Positions 8,626 through 17,827 of a stretch of DNA of 64,000 nt are shown in pieces. Below the pieces are notes generated by a model. That model did not search any database. It was not told where the DNA came from and saw only the letters and a program-made list of their open reading frames with translations. Both the position numbers and the translations under genes were made by a program. The stretch lies in contig CAKUYQ010000014.1 of NCBI GenBank assembly GCA_934717185.1, positions 1 to 64,000 on the forward strand. Direction: 5' to 3'. Position 1 is the first letter of the stretch, and each line of letters starts with the position of its first letter. The DNA is from an uncultured Bacteroidales bacterium (lineage in GTDB: Bacteria; Bacteroidota; Bacteroidia; Bacteroidales; UBA932).

Positions 8626-9273
8626 ATGAAATTCGGATTTGTCTTGCGTCTTTTGGGATGCAAAAACAATAAGTTTTACCCTCTTTTTAGGGAGCAGGCT
8701 CAAGATATTCAGAGGGCTGCCTCTCTTTTGGTTGATATTATGCAGGAGGCGTCTATAGATAAACGTAAGGATCTTGCAAGAGACGTTAAGGAGGTGGAGA
8801 GTTTGGGAGATAAGGTTGCAGGGAGGATCTTTGAAGAGCTTTATGCAACAAGTTTTACCCCGTTTGACAGGGTGGATATGCAGCTACTTACCTCTCGAAT
8901 GGAGTCTTTCTTGGATATGATAAACGATACGGCACGTAAGACTGTCATATACCACCCGAGGACCATAGATAAAATATGGATAGATATTGCTGAGTCAATT
9001 AGGGAGGATGCAAAAATCGTATATGAGATAATCAACGATATAGACTCCATAAACAAGAATTCAAAGGCTCTTACCCAAAAGTGCGAGAGAATAAAGGAGA
9101 TTGAGCATGAGGTAGATGAGTTGTATGAGTATTATATGAGCAATCTTTTTGAAACAGAAAAGGACGGTATAGAGCTGACCAAGTACAAGAATATTGTTCA
9201 GAGTCTTGAGGATGCTACGGATAAGGCTCGGGATATATCTGAGTGTATTAAGACTATAATCGTAAAATATTAA
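8626..9273 (+). CDS. DUF47 family PhoU-like phosphate transport regulator
   Basis: A 215-residue all-helical protein of the DUF47 (PhoU_div) family. Typical segments are FYPLFREQAQDIQRAASLLVDIM at the start, VESLGDKVAGRIFEELYATSFTPFDRVDMQLLTSRMESFLDMINDTARK in the middle and CERIKEIEHEVDELYEYYMSNLF later, with the E-x-x-x-D metal-binding patterns of PhoU-like bundles. These proteins normally regulate a Pit-type phosphate transporter encoded next door. Here no pit gene follows; instead a structured repeat starts 2 bases after the stop codon. Confidence 0.85.
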   Translation: MKFGFVLRLLGCKNNKFYPLFREQAQDIQRAASLLVDIMQEASIDKRKDLARDVKEVESLGDKVAGRIFEELYATSFTPFDRVDMQLLTSRMESFLDMINDTARKTVIYHPRTIDKIWIDIAESIREDAKIVYEIINDIDSINKNSKALTQKCERIKEIEHEVDELYEYYMSNLFETEKDGIELTKYKNIVQSLEDATDKARDISECIKTIIVKY

Positions 9274-9274
9274 T

Positions 9275-9391
9275 GAACTGAATAAAAAGTCAACTACTGC
9301 GTTACGCTTGTCTCATAAATCCTCATTTACGTAAGTAAACTCCGGTTTATTCGGCTTCGCAAGCCTTGTTTTTGCACTTTTTATTCAATTC
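9275..9391 (+). repeat. 3'-end structured element A
   Basis: Begins 2 bases after the DUF47 stop codon. Outer arms (9275-9290 and 9376-9391) pair in 15 of 16 positions. The core reads TCC-TCA-TTTAC-gtaa-GTAAA-CT-CCGG, and a further small hairpin GGCTTcgcAAGCC follows. Same family as elements B, C and D. Confidence 0.75.
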
Positions 9392-9444
9392 ATTTATGAT
9401 AGGAGCCGCCGTTTTTTAATGGTAGGAGCCGCCGTTTTCCGCTC

Positions 9445-10446
9445 TTAGAACTCAAACTTCTCACTTACAGGGAACAATCCAAAAATGCCGCCTGTGTGGA
9501 TAAACAGAATATTTTTGGCTTTACCTCTCAAGTTACCGCCCTCCTTAAGCTCATTCCAGACACCGTACATCGCTTTTCCTGTGTATACAGGGTCTAAAAC
9601 AACACCCTCTGCACGTGCAACTGTCTTAATGAACTCCAACTCCTCGGGCCTGCTTAAGGCATAGCCTATTCCAACGTAACCATCGTTTATCTCAATCCTG
9701 CTGCGCCACTCCTCTACAGGGACAACAGATTTTTTGTTTGGAAGCAGATTAAAAGCACCTTTTGAAATATGGTCTGCAATATTTGTAAAGTACTCTACAT
9801 CATCGCATACAGCCATTCCAATAACACGTTTGCCAAGACCGTTGGCCATATTTGCCAAATGAAGCCCGGCAACTGTTCCGCCCGAACCTGTGGCTACAAC
9901 AACAGTGTCAAAGGTAATTCCAAGCTCCTTCTCCTGTTTTGTAATCTCGTTCATACAATTAAAATAGCCAAGCGTACCAATCTCATTCGAAGCCCCTTCC
10001 GGAATTACGTATGGTTTGTATCCCTGTGCAGCATACTCATCTGCCATCTTTTGCATAATCTCACCCCTGTGGTCTCTGTACTCGTCTCTGTTGCAGAATT
10101 TTACATCTGCCCCCATAAGAAGGTCCAAAAAATAATTGCCACGTACCGGAGGCTGCTCGGATATTCTAAGCAGTACTGCACTTTTCATTCCATGTTGGGT
10201 TGCAACAGCCACTGTAGCCCTGCAGTGGTTAGACTGGATACCTCCGCATGTGATAAGAAGGTTGCACCCCTTGTTTATTGCATCTGTGAGCAGATACTCA
10301 AGTTTTCTAACCTTGTTGCCGCCAAACTCGCTGCCGGTTTGGTCGTCTCTTTTCAAAAAAATGCGAGCTGTGCCACCTGCCATTGCAGAGAGCTTTTTAA
10401 GCTCAACGATCTTGGTTGGCAAGTTTGCCAAAATAGTTCTCTCCAT
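9445..10446 (-). CDS. dcyD: D-cysteine desulfhydrase / ACC deaminase family PLP enzyme
   Basis: 333 residues, a fold-type II PLP enzyme. The PLP-binding lysine is in GGNKVRKLEYLL (Lys near residue 45), the substrate/phosphate motif CGGIQSNHCRATVAVA follows, and the glycine-rich phosphate loop VVVATGSGGTVAG lies near residue 190. Family members degrade D-cysteine to pyruvate, ammonia and sulfide, or open 1-aminocyclopropane-1-carboxylate. D-cysteine desulfhydrase is the more likely activity in gut bacteria, and a cysteine desulfidase-like gene lies only 4 kb away. It is divergent from the large exported protein at 10553. Confidence 0.8.
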   Translation of the reverse strand: MERTILANLPTKIVELKKLSAMAGGTARIFLKRDDQTGSEFGGNKVRKLEYLLTDAINKGCNLLITCGGIQSNHCRATVAVATQHGMKSAVLLRISEQPPVRGNYFLDLLMGADVKFCNRDEYRDHRGEIMQKMADEYAAQGYKPYVIPEGASNEIGTLGYFNCMNEITKQEKELGITFDTVVVATGSGGTVAGLHLANMANGLGKRVIGMAVCDDVEYFTNIADHISKGAFNLLPNKKSVVPVEEWRSRIEINDGYVGIGYALSRPEELEFIKTVARAEGVVLDPVYTGKAMYGVWNELKEGGNLRGKAKNILFIHTGGIFGLFPVSEKFEF

Positions 10447-10484
10447 AGGTATATAAATTATAAGTCGTCTAAAACATTAGGGAA

Positions 10485-10492
10485 CAAATTTA
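10485..10492 (-). promoter_or_regulatory. -7 box (TAAATTTG) of the D-cysteine desulfhydrase gene
   Basis: CAAATTTA on the plus strand reads TAAATTTG, about 39 bases upstream of the start codon on the minus strand. Confidence 0.45.
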
Positions 10493-10515
10493 CGCAAAAA
10501 TTCATCATTTAGCCG

Positions 10516-10523
10516 TATCTTTG
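10516..10523 (+). promoter_or_regulatory. -7 box (TATCTTTG) of the golvesin-domain gene
   Basis: TATCTTTG matches TAnnTTTG and lies 30 bases before the ATG at 10553. Confidence 0.55.
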
Positions 10524-10552
10524 CCCCCGAAGAATACTATAAAACCAATATA

Positions 10553-13500
10553 ATGAAGAAAACTAATACCAAGCTTATAGGCTTAATGTTGGGTATGGCA
10601 GTTTCTTTTAATGCCTTTTCGGCTAATATGCTTCCCGACAAGTATTCAAAAGTCGCAACAGAAGACTTTGAAAAGATGGCAGAGGCCATAAAAAGTTACC
10701 TTCGTCCAACTGCGGCAATAGCGGTTCCAATTACAGTAGATTCCGTAAAGACAGACGGAAAAGTTGTGAATGTCTATTTTATAAGAAATCTTGCAGATTA
10801 TTCGTTCAGAAGGGAGAATCTTGCAGAGATCTATAAAATAGCGAATGACAATCTTCCGGAGCAATATCGTGGTAAAAAGCTACAGCTTTATACCAACGGC
10901 TCAAAGATAGAGGAGTTACAGTCTGCATACTACTCCAATGCAGACCTAAAAGAGAATGCTCTTTTTGGTACAAAGAATCTTAAAAAGGTAAAATCCACAG
11001 AACTTAAGAATCTGCAGAGAGGAAGAAAGAACGCAGGGATGAGAGATAAGGTAAAAAGCCTTGCAGCAGAGGGAAAATTAGTTGAGAACATTTCTAAGCC
11101 TTACAAGATAACAGATGGATTGCAAGACAAGCATATAGCAATGTGGCAGAGCCACGGATGGTACTACGAACAATCCTTGCAGAGATGGGAATGGCAGAGA
11201 GCCAGAATTTTCCAGACAGTTGAGGATATATACACACAAAGCTATGTAGTGCCTTTCCTTGTTCCAATGTTGGAGAATGCCGGAGCTGTTGTAATGCTTC
11301 CAAGAGAGAGGGATTACAGACCGGAGGAGATAATAGTAGACAACGATCCAAACGCTTTTGACAATGCCGGAGAGTTGCAGGGAAGCGGCAGGTATTCAGA
11401 AACAAATGGCAGACAGAATTGGGCAGACGGTACTTTGGATGGATTTGCAAATGCCAAAGCAACATATTCATACGGAGAGAATCCATTTAGAATGGGCACA
11501 TACAGGGTGATTAGCGGAGTTAAAAAGTCCAAGACAACAAAAGATGAGGATTTGAGCACAGCTTCGTGGTTGCCAATGACCAAAGATGGCGGAAGCTATG
11601 CCGTATATGTTTCATATAAGACACTTCCCAACAGTGCATCGGATGTTTACTATACTGTAAAACATGCAGGTGGTGAAACCAAGTTTAAGGTAAACCAAAA
11701 GATGGGCGGAGGAACATGGATCTATCTTGGTACATTCAAGTTTTCAAAAGAGAGCAATACAGAGGGTGTTTACCTTTCCAATCTTACCAACTCGTCAAAT
11801 ACTGTAATTACGGCAGATGCCGTTAAGTTTGGAGGAGGAATGGGCAATATGGCCCGCAAACCCGCAGATGAAGGATATGTAGAAAATGTCAAGAGTTCTG
11901 AATCTAAGGAGCAACAGCAATCAAAGATAACATACACTGTAGAGGAGGAGACAAGCGGCTATCCAAGAATAAGAGAGGGGGCAAGATATTGGTTGCAATG
12001 GGCCGGTTTTGCAGATACTGTATATTCATACTCAAAGAACCTTAATGACTATAACGATGACTATATGAGCCGTGGAAAATGGGTTAACGCAATATCGGGA
12101 GGCTCATCGAGAAACAGCCGTCATACAGGACTTAATATCCCTGTAGACCTGTCGTTTGCTTTCCATTCAGATGCAGGAACATTTGACAACGACTCCATTG
12201 TCGGGACCTTGTCTATCTATACAAGATTTTCAAATGACAACGATAAGTTCTCTACAGGATTGTCCCGGATGGCAAACAGAGAGTTGGCAGATCTTGTGCA
12301 AACGCAGATAGTTAGTGATGTTAGAGCATTGCACGAACCAAACTGGAGCCGCAGAGGACTTTGGGACAGATCATACGCGGAATCCAGAATCCCCGAGGTC
12401 CCTTCTATGCTGTTGGAACTTCTTTCACATCAGAATTTTGCAGATATGCGGTATGGCTTGGATCCCGAGTTCAGATTCACTGTAAGCCGTGCAGTCTACA
12501 AGGGAATGGTTAAATTCTTCAGTCTGCAGAACAACAGACAGTACACAATCCAGCCGCTTCCTGTAAAGAACTTTGGTGCAGAGTTAAAAGATGGCAAGGT
12601 TGTCCTTACATGGTCACCTGTAAACGATCCGTTGGAACCTACAGCTACACCTAAGAGGTATGTTGTCTATACAAGGGTTGCAGATGGTGATTTCGACAAC
12701 GGTGTTGTAGTAAACGATTCAACCTATACAACTGCAATAGAGACAGGTGTTGTTACAAGCTATAAGGTGGTTGCAATTAATGATGGAGGTGCAAGTTTCC
12801 CAAGCGAGATCCTTTCTGTTGGAAGGGCAACTGCACCAAAGGGTACGGTATTGATTGTAAACGGCTTTGACAGGGTATCTGCACCTGCATCATTCAAATC
12901 AGCAGATGAAACGGTTGCAGGGTTCAACAATATGTTGGATGCCGGAGTGCCTTATCTGAACGACTACTCCTTCATTGGGGCTCAGCATGAGTTCCGCAGA
13001 GAGATTCCGTGGATGGACGATGATGCTCCCGGTTTCGGTGCTTCATTTGCAAACTATGAGGATAAGGTGATTGCCGGCAACAGTTTTGATTATCCGGCTG
13101 TTCATGGCAAAGCCCTTCTTGCAATGGGGTACGATTTTGTATCTGCATCTGCCGGTTCTGTCATGGCAGGCAAAACATCATTGAACAATTACGGATATGT
13201 AGACTTTATAATGGGCAAGCAGGCTAAGACCAAGATGGGACGAGGCGCAATGCCGGCCAAATATGCAGTGTTCCCTATAGCCTTGCAAAATGCAATAACA
13301 GACTACCTTAACAATGTAAAGAGTGGTTCTGTCATAATATCGGGAGCAAATGTGGGCCGAGATCTCTTTGATAATGTAGATGTAACGGAGCAGGATAAAA
13401 AATTTGCAACAGACGTGCTTAAATACAGATTTATGACTCATTACGCGTCTACAGACGGAAGAGTCAAGAGCGTGGCCAATCCATACGGATTTACCGGTAA

Positions 13501-13750
13501 ATATAAATTTGAGACAGAGATGAATCCTGTAAAATATGCTGTTGAGGCGGCAGATGCAATAGTTCCGGTTGGAGCAGGTGCATTTACCATTTTCCGTTAT
13601 GCAGAGAACAACATATCTGCAGGTATTGCCTTTATGAACGAGGCAAACAACAGCAAAGGGGTTGTGCTTGGTTTCCCTGTTGAATCTTTGGATAACGCTT
13701 CGCAGATAGAGGCAATGTTTAAGGAGGTATTCAGATTCTTTGAAAAGTAA
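10553..13750 (+). CDS. exported amidase-like protein with golvesin-type and FN3 domains
   Basis: 1065 residues with a signal peptide (LIGLMLGMAVSFNAFSANM). In order: an N-terminal domain, an amidase_3-like fold interrupted around residues 250-440 by a golvesin C-terminal-like beta-sandwich (STASWLPMTKDGGSYAVYVSY near residue 340), the amidase fold resuming (LNIPVDLSFAFHSDAGTF near residue 530 and PSMLLELLSHQNFADM near residue 620), an FN3-like domain (VKNFGAELKDGKVVLTWSPVNDP, residues 675-765), and a C-terminal alpha/beta domain. Databases often label this family xanthan lyase or golvesin domain protein. The retained amidase features suggest action on peptidoglycan or another surface polymer. 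It stands alone between a divergent gene and a terminator. Confidence 0.7.
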   Translation: MKKTNTKLIGLMLGMAVSFNAFSANMLPDKYSKVATEDFEKMAEAIKSYLRPTAAIAVPITVDSVKTDGKVVNVYFIRNLADYSFRRENLAEIYKIANDNLPEQYRGKKLQLYTNGSKIEELQSAYYSNADLKENALFGTKNLKKVKSTELKNLQRGRKNAGMRDKVKSLAAEGKLVENISKPYKITDGLQDKHIAMWQSHGWYYEQSLQRWEWQRARIFQTVEDIYTQSYVVPFLVPMLENAGAVVMLPRERDYRPEEIIVDNDPNAFDNAGELQGSGRYSETNGRQNWADGTLDGFANAKATYSYGENPFRMGTYRVISGVKKSKTTKDEDLSTASWLPMTKDGGSYAVYVSYKTLPNSASDVYYTVKHAGGETKFKVNQKMGGGTWIYLGTFKFSKESNTEGVYLSNLTNSSNTVITADAVKFGGGMGNMARKPADEGYVENVKSSESKEQQQSKITYTVEEETSGYPRIREGARYWLQWAGFADTVYSYSKNLNDYNDDYMSRGKWVNAISGGSSRNSRHTGLNIPVDLSFAFHSDAGTFDNDSIVGTLSIYTRFSNDNDKFSTGLSRMANRELADLVQTQIVSDVRALHEPNWSRRGLWDRSYAESRIPEVPSMLLELLSHQNFADMRYGLDPEFRFTVSRAVYKGMVKFFSLQNNRQYTIQPLPVKNFGAELKDGKVVLTWSPVNDPLEPTATPKRYVVYTRVADGDFDNGVVVNDSTYTTAIETGVVTSYKVVAINDGGASFPSEILSVGRATAPKGTVLIVNGFDRVSAPASFKSADETVAGFNNMLDAGVPYLNDYSFIGAQHEFRREIPWMDDDAPGFGASFANYEDKVIAGNSFDYPAVHGKALLAMGYDFVSASAGSVMAGKTSLNNYGYVDFIMGKQAKTKMGRGAMPAKYAVFPIALQNAITDYLNNVKSGSVIISGANVGRDLFDNVDVTEQDKKFATDVLKYRFMTHYASTDGRVKSVANPYGFTGKYKFETEMNPVKYAVEAADAIVPVGAGAFTIFRYAENNISAGIAFMNEANNSKGVVLGFPVESLDNASQIEAMFKEVFRFFEK

Positions 13751-13788
13751 TCTGTTTCTGCTTCCCGACAAATAATTTTTCATACTTT

Positions 13789-13820
13789 AGGGATGATTGC
13801 AGTGATGTGGTCATCCCTTT
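13789..13820 (+). terminator. terminator after the amidase-like gene
   Basis: AGGGATGA (13789) pairs with TCATCCCT (13811), followed by TTT. No gene is visible from 13751 to 14199; that stretch holds this terminator, a promoter box and the 167-base leader. Confidence 0.65.
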
Positions 13821-13920
13821 CTGTTTTGGTTACTACCCTATTTTTTTGATAAAAATCGAATCATTATGGTACATTTAACGCCAAATGGTAATTTTACATA
13901 TTCATTTAAATAAAAAGTGC

Positions 13921-13928
13921 TACTTTTG
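13921..13928 (+). promoter_or_regulatory. -7 box (TACTTTTG) upstream of the long leader
   Basis: TACTTTTG fits the consensus and would give a transcript with a 5' leader of about 260 bases before the desulfidase gene. An AAGGCT/AGCCTT hairpin is visible early in that leader (about 13948-13983). Confidence 0.5.
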
Positions 13929-14018
13929 ACAAAAAATGTTAGGGTAATAAGGCTTTGCGTGTTATTAATTTATGTAGAGCCTTGGAGGGACGGCGTATTT
14001 GTACAGACAGAAAACTAA

Positions 14019-14185
14019 TTAAGTAAGCGTTAAAAAATAAGTTGGTAAAGATTTAGCAGTTTTTTTGAGGATAGATGTCTTTTTGAAGAAGGAGTGTGCC
14101 GGTGGCACATGACTGATGAGAAAAGAAATATAGACCGAAAAGACAATTAAAGATTACCAAGTTATTTTTTTAAGATTACTAAAAA
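14019..14185 (+). repeat. 167-base leader repeat, copy 1
   Basis: Nearly identical, with about 3 differences in 167 bases, to 45156-45322. Both copies lie just before a start codon in the same orientation. Inside is a GTGCC-GGT-GGCAC hairpin and an outer GTCTTTT/AAAAGAC pairing. The 3' part (AAAGATTACCAAGTTATTTT) recurs a third time at 47019-47038. It could be a regulatory leader or a small insertion that carries a promoter. Confidence 0.8.
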
Positions 14186-14199
14186 CATTAAATAGAACA

Positions 14200-15543
14200 A
14201 TGGACAAAAACAGAGTTGCGGAGATCATTGAGCTTATCCACAAGGAGGTGAAGCCTGCGCTTGGGTGTACAGAACCGGTAGCTGTAGCCCTTGCTGTGGC
14301 GCGTTCTTGTGAGGAGATTGCCGCTTTGAAAGCAAAATTTTCCTCAATAGAGGTTGAAGTGAGTGCAAACATATTAAAGAACGGAATGGGAGTAGGTATT
14401 CCCGGTACAGGTATGATAGGATTACATATTGCATCTGCCCTTGGTGCAACATGCGGCAAATCCTGTTATGGACTTGAGGTATTAAAGGATCTTAATGATG
14501 CAAGCATAGCTGCGGCAAAAGAGCTTACAGAGAAGAAGGTGGTAAAGATACTTTTGGCAGACACTCCAATTAAACTTTACATTAAGGCAAATGTAAAGGG
14601 AACAGATGAAAATGGCATAGAGCACACTGCTTCGACTACAATAAAGGATAACCACGACAGCGTTGTCTCTGTTATTGTAGACGGGGTGGAAAAACCTGTT
14701 TTGTCGGGAAGCGTATGCACAAATTCAGATACGGGAGAAGGGTCTCACGAAAAGACTACATTAGACTACCATCTTACCGTTGAAGAGATATATCAGTTTG
14801 CAACAGAGGCTCCGTACAACGACATAAAATTTATTTTGGATTCCGTAACTCTGAACAAAGCCCTTGCAATGGAGGGGTTAAGTAAAAACTATGGTCTGAG
14901 GGTTGGAAGAACAATCGCAGACAAAACCAAAAAGGATATCTTTGGAGACTCACTCCTTAATCATGCAATGGCCTATACTGCAGCGGCATCTGATGCTCGT
15001 ATGGCCGGTTGTACGCTTCCTGCAATGAGTAATTCCGGTAGCGGTAATCAGGGAATAACAGTAACAGTGCCTGTGATTGCAGTGGCTGAAAAGATGAAGA
15101 TAGACGGCAAGGAGGTTTCAGACGAAAAACTTGCAAGAGCATTGTGCATAAGCCACCTTACAGCTATTCATATCAAGGGTTACCTTGGCAAGCTCTCAGC
15201 CCTTTGCGGATGCGTTATAGCCTCCACCGGCTCTTCATGTGGTATAGTTTACCTTAGTGGTGGCGGATATGAGCAGATCTGCTCTGCGATCAAGAATATG
15301 ATTGGAAACATAACGGGAATGGTTTGTGACGGCGCAAAGGTTGGTTGTGCCCTTAAAGTTGCATCGGGAGTCTCCTCGTCAATACAGTCTGCGACTTTGG
15401 CATTGGACGGTATCTGCATCTCATCTCACGACGGTATCATTGAGGACGACATAGAGAAGACCATCAAAAACCTTGGCGAGATTGGCTCTGTAGGTATGCA
15501 GAAGACAGACAGAATGATATTGGATATTATGGTCTGCAAGTAG
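14200..15543 (+). CDS. cdsB: L-cysteine desulfidase / UPF0597 family
   Basis: 447 residues. It belongs to the serine dehydratase alpha-like family that includes L-cysteine desulfidase (CdsB) and YhaM (UPF0597), iron-sulfur enzymes that convert L-cysteine to pyruvate, ammonia and sulfide. Visible signatures are PALGCTEPVAVALAVA at residues 18-33 with the conserved Cys, SNSGSGNQGITVTVPV near residue 275, and the Cys-containing GCVIASTGSSCGIVYLSGGG near residue 345, candidate Fe-S ligands. Length is standard for the family. It is preceded by a long leader with the 167-base repeat and is probably transcribed alone. Together with the DcyD-like gene it suggests use of cysteine as a carbon or nitrogen source. 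Confidence 0.8.
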   Translation: MDKNRVAEIIELIHKEVKPALGCTEPVAVALAVARSCEEIAALKAKFSSIEVEVSANILKNGMGVGIPGTGMIGLHIASALGATCGKSCYGLEVLKDLNDASIAAAKELTEKKVVKILLADTPIKLYIKANVKGTDENGIEHTASTTIKDNHDSVVSVIVDGVEKPVLSGSVCTNSDTGEGSHEKTTLDYHLTVEEIYQFATEAPYNDIKFILDSVTLNKALAMEGLSKNYGLRVGRTIADKTKKDIFGDSLLNHAMAYTAAASDARMAGCTLPAMSNSGSGNQGITVTVPVIAVAEKMKIDGKEVSDEKLARALCISHLTAIHIKGYLGKLSALCGCVIASTGSSCGIVYLSGGGYEQICSAIKNMIGNITGMVCDGAKVGCALKVASGVSSSIQSATLALDGICISSHDGIIEDDIEKTIKNLGEIGSVGMQKTDRMILDIMVCK

Positions 15544-15571
15544 TGCTTGGTGCCTTTTTAGAACTTTCTTA

Positions 15572-15602
15572 TTTGATTTAATGGGGATTTTGTGTACCTT
15601 TG
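15572..15602 (+). promoter_or_regulatory. promoter of tig (TTTG - 19 bases - TACCTTTG)
   Basis: A textbook Bacteroidetes promoter: TTTG at 15572-15575 and TACCTTTG at 15595-15602 with a 19-base spacer, 76 bases before the ATG. Confidence 0.8.
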
Positions 15603-15678
15603 CACGCTTTGTTGCAGCTAAAGCCTGCTATGCGGTTTTGGCAGTTGAGATGAGTAATAAATTTTAAAATTATAGATA

Positions 15679-17001
15679 ATGAAAGTTGAAAAACTACCGG
15701 TTGACGATTTGACTTTTAGATTGAACGTTACCATTGAGAAGGCAGATGCGTTGGAAAAACGTAAAAAAGCTTTGAACAATTATAGAAGGACAGCAGAGAT
15801 CAAGGGTTTCCGTAAGGGGATGGCACCTATGTCTCTAATAGAGAAGATGCACGGAGTGTCTGCTTTGATAGATGCTGTGAATGACCTTATAGCAGAACAA
15901 CTTAACAATTATATCAGCGAGAATAAGCTTAACGTTTTAGGTGAACCTCTTCCTAATGACGAGCTTCAGAAGAAGATTGATTGGGATAACGATACAGTAT
16001 ACGAGTTTGTATTTGATGTAGCTCTTGCTCCACAGGTTAAAGTTGAGATCTCAAAGGAAGACAAGATTGTTTACTACAACCCAACCGTTGCAGATGCAGA
16101 TATAGATGCTGCCAAATCCAATATCCTTAAACAGTACGGCAAATTGGAGGATACAGATGCTGTAAAAGATGATGATTTTATAGTTGCAGACCTTGTACAA
16201 GGGGAGACAAAGGTTGAGGGTACATATATTACCCTTAAACAGATGTCGGAAGATAGCAAGAAGATCTTCCTTGGCAAGATGGCCGGCGATTCTTTTGAGA
16301 TAAATGTAAACGAGGTCTTTACCAATGAGGCAGACAGAGCATCTTTGTTAAAGGTAAAGAAGGAGGAGCTTGCAACCATAGAGCCGCTTTGGACCGTTAC
16401 CATCAAGGAGATCAAGACCTTTGTAGATGCAGAGGAGAATCAGGAGCTTTACAACAAGATGTATGGAGAGGGTGTTGTTAACTCTGCAGATGAGTTCAAG
16501 GCAAAGATTGTTGAGAGAATTAAGGAGGAGTATGCACAAGAGAGCGAATACCGCTTTATGCTTGATGCAAGAGAGTATTTCCTTAATAAATTGAATATCC
16601 CTGTACCTGAGGCTTTCATGAAGAGATGGCTTCATGTTGTGAATGAGGGTAAGGTGACAATGGAGGAGATAGAGAAGGAATTTGATCTTTTTCTTAAGGA
16701 CTTCAGATGGCAGATGATCCGTGGCGCAATCCTAAAAGATAACAACCTTACTGTTACTAAAGAGGATGTCCTTAAAGTTGCAACCAATATTGCAAGATAC
16801 CAGTTTGCAATGTATGGCATAAACAATGTTCCCGAGGAGCATTTGGCTCAGTATGCAGAGAAACTTCTTGCAGATGAGAACCAGAACAGAAGAATTATAG
16901 AGAAGGCAGAAGAGGATAAGGCAATAGCATTCATTAAAGAGAATGTTACTGTTGAGTCAAAGGAGATTGCTATAGATGAACTTCGTAAGCTGAACAACTA
17001 A
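15679..17001 (+). CDS. tig: trigger factor chaperone
   Basis: 440 residues with the three-part layout of trigger factor. The N-terminal ribosome-binding domain carries IKGFRKGMAPMSLIEKMHG, a form of the GFRxGxxP signature, near residues 39-57. A weakly conserved FKBP-like region follows (residues 145-245, DFIVADLVQGETKVEG), then a C-terminal helical chaperone domain. The FKBP part lacks obvious catalytic aromatic residues, as is usual in Bacteroidota. It binds nascent chains at the ribosome exit. It is expressed from its own promoter and closed by a strong terminator. Confidence 0.95.
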   Translation: MKVEKLPVDDLTFRLNVTIEKADALEKRKKALNNYRRTAEIKGFRKGMAPMSLIEKMHGVSALIDAVNDLIAEQLNNYISENKLNVLGEPLPNDELQKKIDWDNDTVYEFVFDVALAPQVKVEISKEDKIVYYNPTVADADIDAAKSNILKQYGKLEDTDAVKDDDFIVADLVQGETKVEGTYITLKQMSEDSKKIFLGKMAGDSFEINVNEVFTNEADRASLLKVKKEELATIEPLWTVTIKEIKTFVDAEENQELYNKMYGEGVVNSADEFKAKIVERIKEEYAQESEYRFMLDAREYFLNKLNIPVPEAFMKRWLHVVNEGKVTMEEIEKEFDLFLKDFRWQMIRGAILKDNNLTVTKEDVLKVATNIARYQFAMYGINNVPEEHLAQYAEKLLADENQNRRIIEKAEEDKAIAFIKENVTVESKEIAIDELRKLNN

Positions 17002-17029
17002 AAATTGTCTGAAAATAATTTCCACGTTT

Positions 17030-17064
17030 AGAGGATGACTAAAATGAAAGTCATCCTCTTTTTT
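17030..17064 (+). terminator. terminator after tig
   Basis: Perfect AGAGGATGACT / AGTCATCCTCT stem followed by a T run. Confidence 0.9.
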
Positions 17065-17097
17065 ACTATCTGCATGGTCTATTTCCTATAGTTTTTG

Positions 17098-17105
17098 TAT
17101 TTTTG
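17098..17105 (+). promoter_or_regulatory. -7 box (TATTTTTG) of the DUF4290-ftsK-lolA operon
   Basis: TATTTTTG fits the consensus, 29 bases before the ATG at 17135. Confidence 0.5.
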
Positions 17106-17134
17106 TAGTTTAATAAAGCGAAAAAGTTTTTAAT

Positions 17135-17806
17135 ATGGATTATAATACACAAAGAGAAAAATTGCTTATGCCAGAGTATGGCAGACATGTTCAGGATATG
17201 ATTAATTATGTTAAGAATATTCCCGACAAAGATAAACGTAACGAACAGATCCAAGCCGTAGTACAGGTTATGGGAACACTTAACCCCCAGCTAAGAGATC
17301 TTAACGATTTCAAGCACAAGTTATGGGATCATGTTCAGATTATATCTGATTTCGAGATAGATATAGATTCGCCCTATCCAACACCTACAAGAGAGACGCT
17401 TAGCACAAAGCCAAATCCTATTCCGCTTGAGAAGGAACCTATAAAGATGGTATGCTACGGGCGTAATATCCAGAATATGATAAATGTTATTGCAGAGAGA
17501 GAGGATGATGAGCTTAAAACAGCAATGATAAAGACTTTGGCCTCTTACATGAAGCAGCAATATCTAATCTGGAACAAAGACTCTGTATCTGAGGAGACCA
17601 TTTTCAACGACATCTACAAGCTGTCGGACGGAAGGATTACCGTGCCGGAAGAGATACATATTGGAATGGGAATGAACGAGGGTAGCACATATCAGAGAAA
17701 TGTTGCACAAAGCACAGGTACACAGATGAGAAGCAGCAACTTCCGCTCAAATAAAGGGAAGGGAAACAATAGCAACCAAAAGAAGTGGAAACAGAGAAAT
17801 AAGTAA
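17135..17806 (+). CDS. DUF4290 family protein
   Basis: 223 residues. The start MDYNTQREKLLMPEYGRHVQDMINYV and the segment LRDLNDFKHKLWDHVQIISDFEIDIDSPYP near residues 50-79 are diagnostic of DUF4290, a Bacteroidota-specific helical family of unknown function. The C-terminus is a basic, Asn/Ser/Gly-rich tail (SSNFRSNKGKGNNSNQKKWKQRNK) suggestive of nucleic-acid contact. It lies 21 bases upstream of ftsK on the same strand. In other Bacteroidota it is often near cell-envelope or cell-division genes. Confidence 0.85.
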   Translation: MDYNTQREKLLMPEYGRHVQDMINYVKNIPDKDKRNEQIQAVVQVMGTLNPQLRDLNDFKHKLWDHVQIISDFEIDIDSPYPTPTRETLSTKPNPIPLEKEPIKMVCYGRNIQNMINVIAEREDDELKTAMIKTLASYMKQQYLIWNKDSVSEETIFNDIYKLSDGRITVPEEIHIGMGMNEGSTYQRNVAQSTGTQMRSSNFRSNKGKGNNSNQKKWKQRNK

Positions 17807-17827
17807 ATAGTTTATAACCTTACAACA

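Noticed and set aside
9769..10512. 247-residue open frame on the plus strand
   Set aside because: It is antisense to the D-cysteine desulfhydrase gene, with no recognisable domain; a shadow frame.
13178..13783. 201-residue open frame on the minus strand
   Set aside because: It is antisense to the amidase-like gene and overlaps its terminator; no domain or promoter.
13930..14018. Riboswitch in the leader of the desulfidase gene
   Set aside because: A hairpin (AAGGCT/AGCCTT) is visible, but no known aptamer signature such as SAM, cobalamin, TPP or glycine could be matched.
14085..14150. Hammerhead-ribozyme-like core (CTGATGAG ... CGAAA) inside the 167-base leader repeat
   Set aside because: The two core boxes and an outer GTCTTTT/AAAAGAC pairing are present, but stem II cannot form between them and stem I is interrupted, so this is probably chance.
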